64,000 nucleotides of DNA from NCBI GenBank assembly GCA_035308365.1, contig DATGGU010000134.1, positions 5,888 to 69,887 on the forward strand, in the 5' to 3' direction. The DNA comes from PALSA-505 sp035308365 (GTDB taxonomy: Bacteria > Actinomycetota > Actinomycetes > Streptosporangiales > Streptosporangiaceae). The notes beneath the pieces were generated by a model. That model had not been told where the DNA came from, searched no databases, and saw only the letters and a list, made by a program, of their open reading frames with translations. Shown piece after piece: positions 7,202-15,068 of the stretch. The translations under genes and the position numbers were made by a program. Each line of letters begins with the position of its first letter. Positions within the stretch are counted from its first letter, which is position 1.

Positions 7202-8542
7202 TTGAGCAGACTATCCAAGACGACGTGGGTCTACGTCGTGGCGGTCATGACTGCTGCTGCCTTCCTGGTCGCTCGCGGACCCCTTGGTGACATCTCCTGG
7301 CCCAAGGTCGCTGTCTTGGGCGTCTTGTTCCTCGTTTGTGAGTCCAGTTCGGCGCCTGTCGGCCCGCGTCAGTTCACCTGGTCCCCGAGTTACGCCGCCA
7401 CGCTGGCGTCGGTCGTGCTGCTCGGCCCGGCCGGGGCGGCGATCGTCGGGGTTTTCGCGGCACTCCGGTTGCGCCGCGGGCTGCTGGTTGTACAGCGCGT
7501 GTTCAACGGGGCCATGTACGCGCTGAGCGCCTACGCGGCAGGGAGGGCATTCGTTGCCGTCGGTGGCCGGTGGGGGGTTCCGCATCAGTCGTCTTTCCCT
7601 GGCATCATCGGCCCGTTCGCGGTCGCCGCGCTGGTTCACCTGGTCGTCAACCATGGGCTTGTCCGTGGCGTGCTCTGGCTGACCGCAGACTCCAGCAGCA
7701 AGCAGCGGCTGCCCGCCGTGGTGGACATCAGGCTCATGCTCTCCGACCTCGGCTATGCGGCGTTCGGGCTGCTGATAGCCGCCCTGTGGAGCGTGGTCGG
7801 CCCGTTCGCCGCCGTCCTGGTCGTGATCCCGCTGTTCGTGGCCCGGTGGGCGATGCGGCAGTACGCGGCTCAGCAGTCGGCCTACGAGGCCACGATGGCG
7901 GCGCTCTGCAAGGCCGTGGAGACCAAGGACTTCTACACCCGGGGTCACAGCGAGCGGGTGTCCAAGGGATCGGCCATGCTCGCCCGCGAAATCGGCATGC
8001 GGGCGAACCGGCTGGAGGCGATCACCTACGCCGGGATGCTGCATGACGTCGGCAAGCTCGGCGTGCCCACCAAGGTGCTGCAGAAGTCCGGCCGCCTCAC
8101 CGAGGAGGAGTACGCGGCGATCCAGCTGCACCCGATGCGCGGCCTGGAGATCGTCCGGGAGATCGGCTTCCTGGACGAAGCCCTCGCCGGGATCATGCAT
8201 CACCACGAGCGGCTCGACGGCCGCGGCTACCCGCTCGGGCTGGCCGGTGACGAGATTCCCGAGTTCGCCAGGGTGATCGCCGTGGCCGACGCGTTCGACT
8301 CGATGACCTCCACCCGGTCCTACCGAGGCGCCCGGCGGATCGATCAGGCAATCGCGGAACTGCGCAAATGGTCCGGCACGCAGTTCGACCCGGCGTTGGT
8401 CGATGCGTTCGTGACTGCTCTGGAGCGGGAGGGCTGGGAGCGGCCGGCCCCGATCGATCCGCCTGCCAGCTCGCCGGTGGGGGTGACGGCGCAGGATCAC
8501 GACGATCCAACTGCCCCGCTGCAAGTCGTCGAGAACCGCTGA
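7202..8542 (+). CDS. Membrane HD-GYP domain phosphohydrolase
   Basis: A 446-residue protein. Residues 9-215 form about six to seven membrane segments resembling a MASE-like sensor. The C-terminal half is a complete HD-GYP domain: GHSERVS (249-255), MLHDVGKLGVP with HD at 281-282, HHHERLDGRGYP (333-344) and VADAFDSMTS. HD-GYP proteins hydrolyse cyclic di-GMP or related cyclic dinucleotides at a bi- or trinuclear metal centre. The start is TTG at 7202 after GGGGGGAG; spacing is short but the first membrane segment leaves little room for a later start. The next gene is a paralogue with a damaged active site. Confidence 0.82.
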   Translation: MSRLSKTTWVYVVAVMTAAAFLVARGPLGDISWPKVAVLGVLFLVCESSSAPVGPRQFTWSPSYAATLASVVLLGPAGAAIVGVFAALRLRRGLLVVQRVFNGAMYALSAYAAGRAFVAVGGRWGVPHQSSFPGIIGPFAVAALVHLVVNHGLVRGVLWLTADSSSKQRLPAVVDIRLMLSDLGYAAFGLLIAALWSVVGPFAAVLVVIPLFVARWAMRQYAAQQSAYEATMAALCKAVETKDFYTRGHSERVSKGSAMLAREIGMRANRLEAITYAGMLHDVGKLGVPTKVLQKSGRLTEEEYAAIQLHPMRGLEIVREIGFLDEALAGIMHHHERLDGRGYPLGLAGDEIPEFARVIAVADAFDSMTSTRSYRGARRIDQAIAELRKWSGTQFDPALVDAFVTALEREGWERPAPIDPPASSPVGVTAQDHDDPTAPLQVVENR

Positions 8543-8550
8543 GCCCTCCA

Positions 8551-9840
8551 GTGACCGGTCACCAATCTGGGACGCGTGGCCCTGCTGGCTGGCAGGCCAT
8601 GGATTCGGGACAGCTACTGCTCATATCCGCCGCGGGGATGCTCGCCGTGGCGGCCATCGCCCAGGTGGCGGTGAGCGGCATGGTGCAGGTCGGCGACGCT
8701 GTCGCGTTCGGCTCCCTGGTTGCGCTCGGCGAGCTGCTGCGGATCACGCTGCCCGGTAACCGCGAGTCGGCCCCGATCGCCGCCGGTGGTGCGCTCGGCT
8801 ACGCGCTCCTGCTGGACATCGGCGCGCATCCGGCCGTCCAGTCCGCCCTGCAGGTGATCGTCATCACCATCGGCGGGATGATCGTGGGGGCGCTGCCTCA
8901 TCTGGCGGCCGGCCGCCCGGCGAAGCTGGCCGGGATGGCGTCGCGGCTGGTGTCGGTGGCCTGTGTGGCCTTCATATTCCGGCCGCTCGCGCCGACCGCG
9001 CTGATGCAGCGCCACTGGCCGGTGGCGCTCGCGGTGATGACCTTGCTGGTCGTGCTCGCCTGGTTCGTTGACGCGCTGTTCGGGGCGCTGATCAGGGCCG
9101 AGGAACTGCGCGCGAGGTTTGGCGTGGCGCTGTGGGACGAGCTGCGGGTGCAGTTGCCGCTCGGCACGGCGGTGGGCGCGTCGGCTCTGCTGATCGCGTT
9201 CTCGTCCGAGGTCATGGGGCTTGCCGCGGTGTGGGTGTTCACGGCGCCGCTGCTGGTCTCGCAGGTCGCGGTGCGGCGGTACGTAGGGATCCGGACCACG
9301 TACCTGGAGACCGTGCGGGCGCTGTCCCGGATGACCGAGGTCGGCGGGTACGTGGAAGGCGGGCACTCGCGCCGGGTCAGCCGGCTGTCGGTGGCCATCG
9401 GGCGTGAGCTCGGGATGGGCGAAGCTGACCTGGAGGAACTCGAGTACGCGGCGCTCATGCACGACATCGGGCAGCTCTCACTCCGGGATCCGATTCCCGG
9501 GGGGGCGACCGTGCTCGTCTCGCCCGGTGATCAGCGGCGCATCGCCGAACTCGGCGCGGACGTGATCCGCCAGGCCGGCGTCCTCGATCAGGTCGCGGAC
9601 ATCGTCATGCAGCAAAGCGACCCGTGCCGCGCGCCGGGCGCGGATCAGGGTCCTCCGGTGGCCAGCCGGATCATCAGGGCCGCCAACGCGTTCGACGACC
9701 TGGTGGGCAGCTCCGCCGACCGCGACCGCGCCGCCGCAGCACTCGAGCGGCTGCGCCTTGACACCGCGTCCGAGTACGATCCCGGTGTTGTCGAGGCGCT
9801 CAGTAAGGTTGTCGGGCGGCGTTCCCTCAGTCTCACCTGA
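8551..9840 (+). CDS. Degenerate HD-domain membrane protein, paralogue of the preceding gene
   Basis: A protein of about 429 residues with several N-terminal membrane segments and a C-terminal HD domain. It keeps GGHSRRVSRLS, ALMHDIGQLSL and ANAFDDLV, in line with the upstream HD-GYP protein. The HHERxDGxGYP block is replaced by MQQSDPCRAPGAD, so the GYP metal and substrate residues are missing. It probably lacks cyclic-dinucleotide hydrolase activity and could act as a sensor or partner of the active paralogue. The start is uncertain: GTG 8551, nine bases after the upstream stop, or ATG 8599 just before the first membrane segment. Confidence 0.72.
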   Translation: MTGHQSGTRGPAGWQAMDSGQLLLISAAGMLAVAAIAQVAVSGMVQVGDAVAFGSLVALGELLRITLPGNRESAPIAAGGALGYALLLDIGAHPAVQSALQVIVITIGGMIVGALPHLAAGRPAKLAGMASRLVSVACVAFIFRPLAPTALMQRHWPVALAVMTLLVVLAWFVDALFGALIRAEELRARFGVALWDELRVQLPLGTAVGASALLIAFSSEVMGLAAVWVFTAPLLVSQVAVRRYVGIRTTYLETVRALSRMTEVGGYVEGGHSRRVSRLSVAIGRELGMGEADLEELEYAALMHDIGQLSLRDPIPGGATVLVSPGDQRRIAELGADVIRQAGVLDQVADIVMQQSDPCRAPGADQGPPVASRIIRAANAFDDLVGSSADRDRAAAALERLRLDTASEYDPGVVEALSKVVGRRSLSLT

Positions 9841-9911
9841 GCGGGCATCGCGTGACAGCCCGGCCGAGGGCGGAGAACGGGCCCGGTCGTGGGCGCGGAA
9901 AGGAGACGTGG

Positions 9912-10127
9912 GTGGCTGAGGAAGTGCGCGCGGAGATGGTCGCGAACGTCTGGAAGGTTGTCGCCACAGAGGGCGCGAACGTCGACGACGGGGACACGCT
10001 GGTCATCCTCGAATCGATGAAGATGGAGATCCCGGTCATCGCGGAGACGAGCGGCACCGTCACCAAACTGGCCGTGGCCGAGGGTGACGTCGTTCAGGAA
10101 GGCGACCTGATCGCCATCATCGGCTGA
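9912..10127 (+). CDS. Small biotinyl/lipoyl-domain carrier protein
   Basis: A 71-residue free-standing biotinyl domain. The attachment Lys is in ESMKME, flanked by the usual glycine and valine beta-hammerhead pattern (GDTLVILESMKMEIPV ... GDVVQEGDLIAIIG). The GTG at 9912 is chosen because AAAGGAG lies six bases upstream. MKM favours biotin over lipoate. Such short carriers serve acyl-CoA carboxylases, but no carboxylase subunit is adjacent. It is convergent with, and overlaps by a few bases, the BsaP gene, which links it to the local biotin genes. Confidence 0.85.
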   Translation: MAEEVRAEMVANVWKVVATEGANVDDGDTLVILESMKMEIPVIAETSGTVTKLAVAEGDVVQEGDLIAIIG

Positions 10128-10362
10128 GGTCCCCCGTCTCTGCCGGTCCCACTTCTTCTCGCGCCCGGCTGTGGCTTGAGCCGTGCCTTGAGCAGTGGGC
10201 CGTCCAGCGGTCGGGGGTTACCTTCACTATCATCCGGCGGCCGCACCGTGCGCAGAAGCGCGGCGGGTCCAGGGTGCTGGCCCGCTCGCATGTCCCGTGG
10301 TCGCGCCGGTCAGCCGGTTGCCCGCAGTGGGCGCAATAGGCCGGTTCCATGAGGCTCGTCAT
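10117..10362 (-). CDS. bsaP: Biotin synthase auxiliary protein BsaP
   Basis: An 81-residue protein with CAHCG near the N-terminus and FCARCGRRMIVKV with a following HCSRHG, giving two cysteine pairs suited to a metal or Fe-S centre. This pattern matches the actinobacterial family recently shown in mycobacteria to support biotin synthase. It usually sits by bioB; here bioB lies about 5 kb away. ATG 10362 follows the stop of the ThDP-enzyme gene by four bases, so the two are likely co-transcribed. The family call is from memory of the sequence pattern. Confidence 0.7.
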   Translation of the reverse strand: MTSLMEPAYCAHCGQPADRRDHGTCERASTLDPPRFCARCGRRMIVKVTPDRWTAHCSRHGSSHSRAREEVGPAETGDLSR

Positions 10363-10366
10363 CGTC

Positions 10367-12064
10367 TCAGATCCCCGTGGTCGACCGTGGGTAGGCGACG
10401 TCTGGGTCGGTGATCACGTTGACCAGGTACGGCACGCCGGACTCGAAGGCGCGGCGCAGCGCCGGTGCGATCTGTCCTGGCTCGGTGACCAGTTCGCCCG
10501 CACCACCGAGCGCGCGGACGACATCGTCGTACCGGCACATCGGCTGCAGGCCGGCGGCGACGTCGTAGCCATAGAGCGCCTGCATCGGGTGCTTCTCCAG
10601 GCCCCAGATCCCGTTGTTGCCGCAGATCATGACCACGGGCAGGTTGTGCCGGACGAGCGTGTCCACGTCCATCAGCGAGAATCCGGCCGCACCGTCGCCG
10701 AGCAGGAGCGCCACCTGCGACGACGGCCGGGCGATCCGGGCGGCGATGGCATAGCCGAGCCCGGTGCCCAGGCAGCCGTAGGGACCCGGGTCGAGCCACC
10801 CGCCGGGACGCCTCGGCTCGACGTATTTTCCCGCGTAGGAGACGAAGTCGCCGCCGTCGCCGATGACTACGGCGTCGTCGTCAAGGATCTTGATGAGTTC
10901 GCCGTACAGGCGCATCGGGTGGATCGGTGCCGCGTCGCTGGACAGCAGTTCATGATCCGCTCCGGCGGCCGTCCGGACCGCTTCCTGCAGGCGGGGGAGC
11001 CAGTCATGGTCGCCTGAGCCGGCGGCGTTCCGGCCGGCGCGGCCGGGGCCGACGCTGGCGAGCTGGCTGAAGAAGGCCGGGAGGCTGCCCGCCGCGGAGG
11101 CAGCGAGTGGGCAGTGCCCGGCGATCTGGTCCTCCGCGTCCGCTACATGGATGACCTGGGCTTGCGGTGTTCCGTCTTTGCCGCCGAATTCGCCGTAGCC
11201 AAGCCGGAAGTCCAGCGGCGCTCCCACAACGATGACCAGGTCAGCCTCGCGCAGGGCGGTGGAGCGGGCCCGGGTGACCAGCAGGTCGTGCCCGGCCGGG
11301 AGGATCCCGCGGCCCTGGCCGTTGGTGATGACAGGTAGCCGCAGTTCTTCCGCGGCGAGCCGGGCTTCGGCTTCGGCGCCGTTCAGCCAGACGTCCGAGC
11401 CAAGGATGAGGACGGGGCGCGCCGCCTCGGCGAGCAGGGTGGCTATGCGCTCGACGGCCCCGGAATCGATCGAGCCGGCGCCGGTTAGGCCGTCGGCGGG
11501 AATGTCAGTTCCGTCATCCGCGCCGGGTCGTGGCCCGTCCTGGCCGAACAGGGCCTCGAGCGAGATGTCGAGGAAGACCGGGCCCCGGTGCGCGGTGGCG
11601 GCGAGGCGGAAGGCCTGGTCCACGGCGCCGGCGATGTTCTTGGTCTCGTGTTCGGTCCAGGCGCGCTTGGTGACCGGCGTGACGAGCTGCGGATGGTCGA
11701 TTTCCTGCAGGCTGCCCGATCCCCAGCGGTAGTCCGGGGCGCGCCCGGCCAGCACCACGACGGGTGAGCCGTTGAAATGCGCGGTCGTGATGGCGCTCAC
11801 CCCGTTGGTCACCCCCGGGCCGGCGGTCAGCACGGCGAGACCGGGAGTCCTGGTCAGCCGCGCCGTCGCCTCGGCGGCGAACACAGCGGTCTGCTCGTGC
11901 CGGACGTCCACCAGCCGCATCGGCGGCTCCGCCGTGACCGCGCCGTCGTAGAGCGGGAACACGTGCCCACCGGACAGCGTGAACATTGCCGTCACGCCAT
12001 GGCCTTGTGCGGTGGCAACGGCGAGCATGCCGCCATGCACCGGGGATACGGGACCTTGGTTCAT
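10367..12064 (-). CDS. Thiamine diphosphate-binding enzyme, acetolactate synthase-like
   Basis: A 565-residue three-domain ThDP enzyme. The N-terminal pyrimidine-binding domain has the catalytic Glu in VRHEQTAVFAAEA and GPGVTNGVSA. A central domain follows, then a C-terminal domain with the ThDP/Mg motif GDGAAGFSLMDVDTL ending in CGNNGIWG. The closest families are acetolactate synthase large subunits, oxalyl-CoA decarboxylase and 2-hydroxyacyl-CoA lyase. No regulatory small subunit is nearby, so biosynthetic IlvB is unlikely and the substrate is open. BsaP follows by four bases, hinting at a shared transcript. Confidence 0.8.
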   Translation of the reverse strand: MNQGPVSPVHGGMLAVATAQGHGVTAMFTLSGGHVFPLYDGAVTAEPPMRLVDVRHEQTAVFAAEATARLTRTPGLAVLTAGPGVTNGVSAITTAHFNGSPVVVLAGRAPDYRWGSGSLQEIDHPQLVTPVTKRAWTEHETKNIAGAVDQAFRLAATAHRGPVFLDISLEALFGQDGPRPGADDGTDIPADGLTGAGSIDSGAVERIATLLAEAARPVLILGSDVWLNGAEAEARLAAEELRLPVITNGQGRGILPAGHDLLVTRARSTALREADLVIVVGAPLDFRLGYGEFGGKDGTPQAQVIHVADAEDQIAGHCPLAASAAGSLPAFFSQLASVGPGRAGRNAAGSGDHDWLPRLQEAVRTAAGADHELLSSDAAPIHPMRLYGELIKILDDDAVVIGDGGDFVSYAGKYVEPRRPGGWLDPGPYGCLGTGLGYAIAARIARPSSQVALLLGDGAAGFSLMDVDTLVRHNLPVVMICGNNGIWGLEKHPMQALYGYDVAAGLQPMCRYDDVVRALGGAGELVTEPGQIAPALRRAFESGVPYLVNVITDPDVAYPRSTTGI

Positions 12065-12226
12065 GCGGGCGAGGTTACCAGCGAGTCACCTGGCCACCTA
12101 TGACATGGGCCATGTACGGGGTCCTGCTCAGGCTCATTTCCGGGGGTCTTGCCGCGGGCGGCAACGATGGCAGCTACGTCATGGAAGCCGCTACCCTGAG
12201 TCATGGCAGAAGTCTGCTATTTGATC

Positions 12227-12232
12227 TATACT
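12227..12232 (+). promoter_or_regulatory. -10 box of the vapBC-like operon
   Basis: TATACT occupies positions exactly 12 to 7 bases before the antitoxin ATG at 12239, so transcription should begin at or near the A of the start codon and give a leaderless message. A -35 element is weak (TGGCAG, 12204-12209, 17-bp spacer). Confidence 0.55.
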
Positions 12233-12238
12233 TCTTCC

Positions 12239-12490
12239 ATGGCGCTGAGTATCAAGAGCGACGAGGCGGACCGGCTTGCCAGGGAGCTGACCGCCGAGAC
12301 CGGTGAGACACTGACCGAGGCCGTCGTGATAGCGCTCAGGGAGCGGCTCGATCGTGAGCACGCCAGGCGTGCGGTCAGCATGAGAACGCGGCTGGCGCGG
12401 CTGGCGGCAGACGTAGCGGCCCTCCGGGTTGCCGATGACAGGACGCCGGAGGAGATCATCGGCTACGACGACGCCGGCCTGCCGCGTTGA
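12239..12490 (+). CDS. VapB-like antitoxin (Rv0623 family)
   Basis: An 83-residue protein beginning MALSIKSDEADRLAREL, with TGETLTEAVVIALRERL typical of the Rv0623/VapB transcription-factor-type antitoxins: an N-terminal DNA-binding ribbon-helix-helix-like region and a C-terminal toxin-binding tail. The start at 12239 fits both the family N-terminus and the leaderless promoter; an upstream in-frame ATG at 12203 would place the -10 box inside the gene. Its stop overlaps the toxin start (TTGA). Confidence 0.82.
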   Translation: MALSIKSDEADRLARELTAETGETLTEAVVIALRERLDREHARRAVSMRTRLARLAADVAALRVADDRTPEEIIGYDDAGLPR

Positions 12491-12930
12491 GCGAGCCGGC
12501 CCGGGGGAGCCTCATCGTCGGTACGTCGGCGGCCGTTGCGGTCATCCTGGGCGAGCCTGGTGGCGAAGAACTCGCCGCCCATCTTGAGGATGCCCTCGTC
12601 CGGCTGATGCCAGCCGCCATTCGCGTCGAGTTGGGCATCGTCATCGAGGCCCGGCTGCGGCCCGCTGGGCAGGATGTCGTCGACCGGTTTCTTCGCGACG
12701 CACAGGTGGACATCGTGCCCGTCGATGCGGACCTGGCTGACCGGGCGATGAGTGGCTGGCGGCGATATGGCAAGGGGCGGCATCCGGCCGGGCTTAATTT
12801 CGGCGACTGCTTCACGTACGCGCTCGCTGACCGGACCGGGTACCCCGTGCTGTGCACTGGCGGCGACTTCGCCGCGACGGACATCGCAGTCGTGCGCCCC
12901 GGGGCAGGCCCGGGCGGCCGGCCTGCGTAG
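12487..12930 (+). CDS. VapC-like PIN-domain toxin with a missing catalytic Asp
   Basis: A 147-residue PIN-domain protein. The first active-site motif, normally V-D-T-S-A, reads LIVGTSAAV here: codon GGT (Gly) replaces the metal-binding Asp. The remaining acidic positions are present: Glu in RVELG, Asp in LNFGDCFTYALA and Asp in GGDFAATD. The start is the TTG at 12487, overlapping the antitoxin stop. Loss of the first Asp usually abolishes ribonuclease activity, so the module may be a repressor-only remnant. The reading frame is otherwise intact. Confidence 0.8.
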   Translation: MSEPARGSLIVGTSAAVAVILGEPGGEELAAHLEDALVRLMPAAIRVELGIVIEARLRPAGQDVVDRFLRDAQVDIVPVDADLADRAMSGWRRYGKGRHPAGLNFGDCFTYALADRTGYPVLCTGGDFAATDIAVVRPGAGPGGRPA

Positions 12931-12941
12931 TCATCGCTTGC

Positions 12942-13000
12942 AGGGCGGAGTGCCGCCGGGCGGCTGACCAGCACCCGGCCGCCCGCTCTCCGCCACGACA
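12942..13000 (+). terminator. Long imperfect hairpin after the VapC-like gene
   Basis: Arms GGCGGAG ... CTCCGCC and CCGGGCGG ... CCGCCCG are nested in the first 70 bp after the stop codon. There is no T-run. It could be an actinobacterial-style terminator. Confidence 0.4.
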
Positions 13001-13205
13001 GGAGCCAGCGGCGAGGTCGCGAGCGAACCTCAGCGTCGCATGCCTTTCTCCCCGGGTTGGGGCGGAAGATCATTGCCGAGTTGTCACAGTCGGTGCAAGA
13101 TTGACTACATCGGCCGGGAAAGTGGTGACCAGCCGACCCGGCCGGAAAACACCGGCGCGCCGGGCGCGGCGCACCGGCCAAACCGGACCGAGCGGAGGAG
13201 TCCCG

Positions 13206-13418
13206 ATGCATCCTCGCACCCCGTCACGTCGCCGGCGTCCGATCGTGCTGCTATTGCTGCTGTTGCCGCTGGTCGCGGTCCTGGTGCCCGAGTTCTACAA
13301 CTTTGCCGACCCGTCGATCGGCGGCATGCCGTTCTTCTACTGGTGGCAGCTTTCGTGGATCGCAGGTGTCGCCGTCTGCACAGGGATTGTCTACGCGCTG
13401 ACCAGGAGCACGCGATGA
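13206..13418 (+). CDS. DUF3311 small membrane protein
   Basis: A 70-residue protein with two membrane helices (about 14-30 and 45-65) separated by VPEFYNFADPSIGGMPFFYW, the hallmark of DUF3311. The ATG at 13206 has AGGAG six bases upstream. It overlaps the following symporter gene by four bases (ATGA). DUF3311 proteins are regularly encoded directly before sodium:solute symporters and are thought to be accessory subunits. Confidence 0.85.
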   Translation: MHPRTPSRRRRPIVLLLLLLPLVAVLVPEFYNFADPSIGGMPFFYWWQLSWIAGVAVCTGIVYALTRSTR

Positions 13419-15013
13419 TCCCGCCGTTCAGTTCGCTCGAGTTCGGCATCGCCGTCGCGATGTTCGCGGTCGTCACCGTGCTTGGTTTCGTGGCCGCCCG
13501 GTGGAACCGGCCCACCTCGCTCGCCAGCGTCGAGGAGTGGGGACTCGGTGGCCGCCGGTTCGGCACCGTTGTCACCTGGTTCCTCATCGGCGGCGACCTG
13601 TACACCGCGTACACGTTCGTGGCGGTGCCCGCGCTGCTGTTCGGGACCGGCGCGGCCGGCTTCTTCGCCGTCCCGTACACGATCGCCGTCTTCCCGCTGG
13701 TGATGCTCCCGGCGGCGCGGATGTGGTCGGTCTGTCACGAGCACGGCTACGCCACCGCCGCCGACTTCGTCCGGGGCCGGCACGGATCTCGGCTGCTCGC
13801 GCTGCTCGTCGCGATCACCGGCATCGTCGCGACCGTCCCGTACATCGCGCTGCAGTTGACCGGGATCAAGGCGATCATCGAGGTCATGGGCATCGGCGGG
13901 GACTGGCCGCTGTGGATCGCGTTCATCGCGCTGGCCGCCTACACCTGGACCTCGGGGCTGCGGGCGCCGGCCCTGATCGCGTTCGTCAAGGACATCCTCA
14001 TCTACATCATGGTCCTCGTCGCGGTCATCTACATTCCCTACAAGCTCGGCGGCTACGACATCATCTTCCACCGGGCGCAGGCCGCGCTGAGCACCAAGAA
14101 GCTGAGCACCCTGCTGGCCGGATCGCAGTACCTCGGCTACGCGACGCTGGCGCTCGGCTCGGCGCTGGCCCTGTTCCTGTACCCGCACGCGGTGACCGGG
14201 GTGCTCGCCACCCGCTCGCGGAACGTCGTGAAGAAGAACATGTCGCTGCTGCCCGCGTACTCGCTGATGCTGGGCTTCATCGCGCTGCTGGGCTACATGG
14301 CGCTCGCCGCGCACGTGAAGCCGGTGGGTGGCACTGCCAAGGCACCCGACAGCACCACGATCGTTCCGGTCCTGTTCAACAGCGAGTTCCCGCACTGGTT
14401 CGCCGCCATCGCGTTCGGCGCCATCGCCATCGGCGCCCTGGTGCCCGCGGCAATCATGGGGATCTCCGCGGCGAACACGTTCGCCCGCGACATCTACCGG
14501 CCGTACCTGCGGCCGGGAGCCAGCGACCGGGAAGAGGGACTGGTCAGCCAGATCGTGTCGGTCATACTCAAGCTCGGCGCGGTCGGCGTGATCGTCGGGC
14601 TGAAGCTCTCGTTCGCCATCGAGTTCCAGCTCATCGGCGGCGTCATCGTCATCGAGATTCTGCCGGCTCTGGTACTCGGCCTGTACACCCGGTGGTATCA
14701 CCGCTGGGCGCTGGCGATCGGCTGGGTGGCCGGCATGGGCCTGTCCATCTACATGCTCTACGTCACGCCCGGGAAGACAACGGCGCACTTCGGCAGCGCA
14801 TCATTCGCGTTCAGTACCTGGGGATTCCACACCAAGGTGACCATCTGGACCGGCATCGTCGGCGTGCTCACCAATCTGATCGTCGCCACCGTGCTCACCC
14901 CGCTGCTCGCCCGGCTGCCCCGGGGACGGGACGAGACGAGCCCGGCCGACTACGAGGAGGCCGAGGCGCCGCCCATGCCGCTCACCCGCGGCCAGGCCGC
15001 CGGCGCGGATTGA
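13415..15013 (+). CDS. Sodium:solute symporter family transporter
   Basis: A 532-residue transporter with about 13 membrane segments, LeuT-like SSS fold. It starts with an extracellular-first helix (FSSLEFGIAVAMF) and has the family features WGLGGRRFGTVVTWFL, GDLYTAYTF and a C-terminal hydrophilic tail. With a DUF3311 partner it most resembles MctP-type monocarboxylate uptake systems of actinobacteria and proteobacteria, but the substrate is inferred. It starts at ATG 13415 inside the DUF3311 stop, so translation is coupled. Confidence 0.82.
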   Translation: MIPPFSSLEFGIAVAMFAVVTVLGFVAARWNRPTSLASVEEWGLGGRRFGTVVTWFLIGGDLYTAYTFVAVPALLFGTGAAGFFAVPYTIAVFPLVMLPAARMWSVCHEHGYATAADFVRGRHGSRLLALLVAITGIVATVPYIALQLTGIKAIIEVMGIGGDWPLWIAFIALAAYTWTSGLRAPALIAFVKDILIYIMVLVAVIYIPYKLGGYDIIFHRAQAALSTKKLSTLLAGSQYLGYATLALGSALALFLYPHAVTGVLATRSRNVVKKNMSLLPAYSLMLGFIALLGYMALAAHVKPVGGTAKAPDSTTIVPVLFNSEFPHWFAAIAFGAIAIGALVPAAIMGISAANTFARDIYRPYLRPGASDREEGLVSQIVSVILKLGAVGVIVGLKLSFAIEFQLIGGVIVIEILPALVLGLYTRWYHRWALAIGWVAGMGLSIYMLYVTPGKTTAHFGSASFAFSTWGFHTKVTIWTGIVGVLTNLIVATVLTPLLARLPRGRDETSPADYEEAEAPPMPLTRGQAAGAD

Positions 15014-15068
15014 CCCGCACGCGAGACAGCGAGAACCCGCCGGGCGGCCCCAGCCGACCGGGAGGTTT

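Noticed and set aside
12203..12238. Earlier ATG start for the VapB-like antitoxin
   Set aside because: It would place the TATACT promoter box within the gene, lacks a ribosome site, and adds residues not typical of the family.
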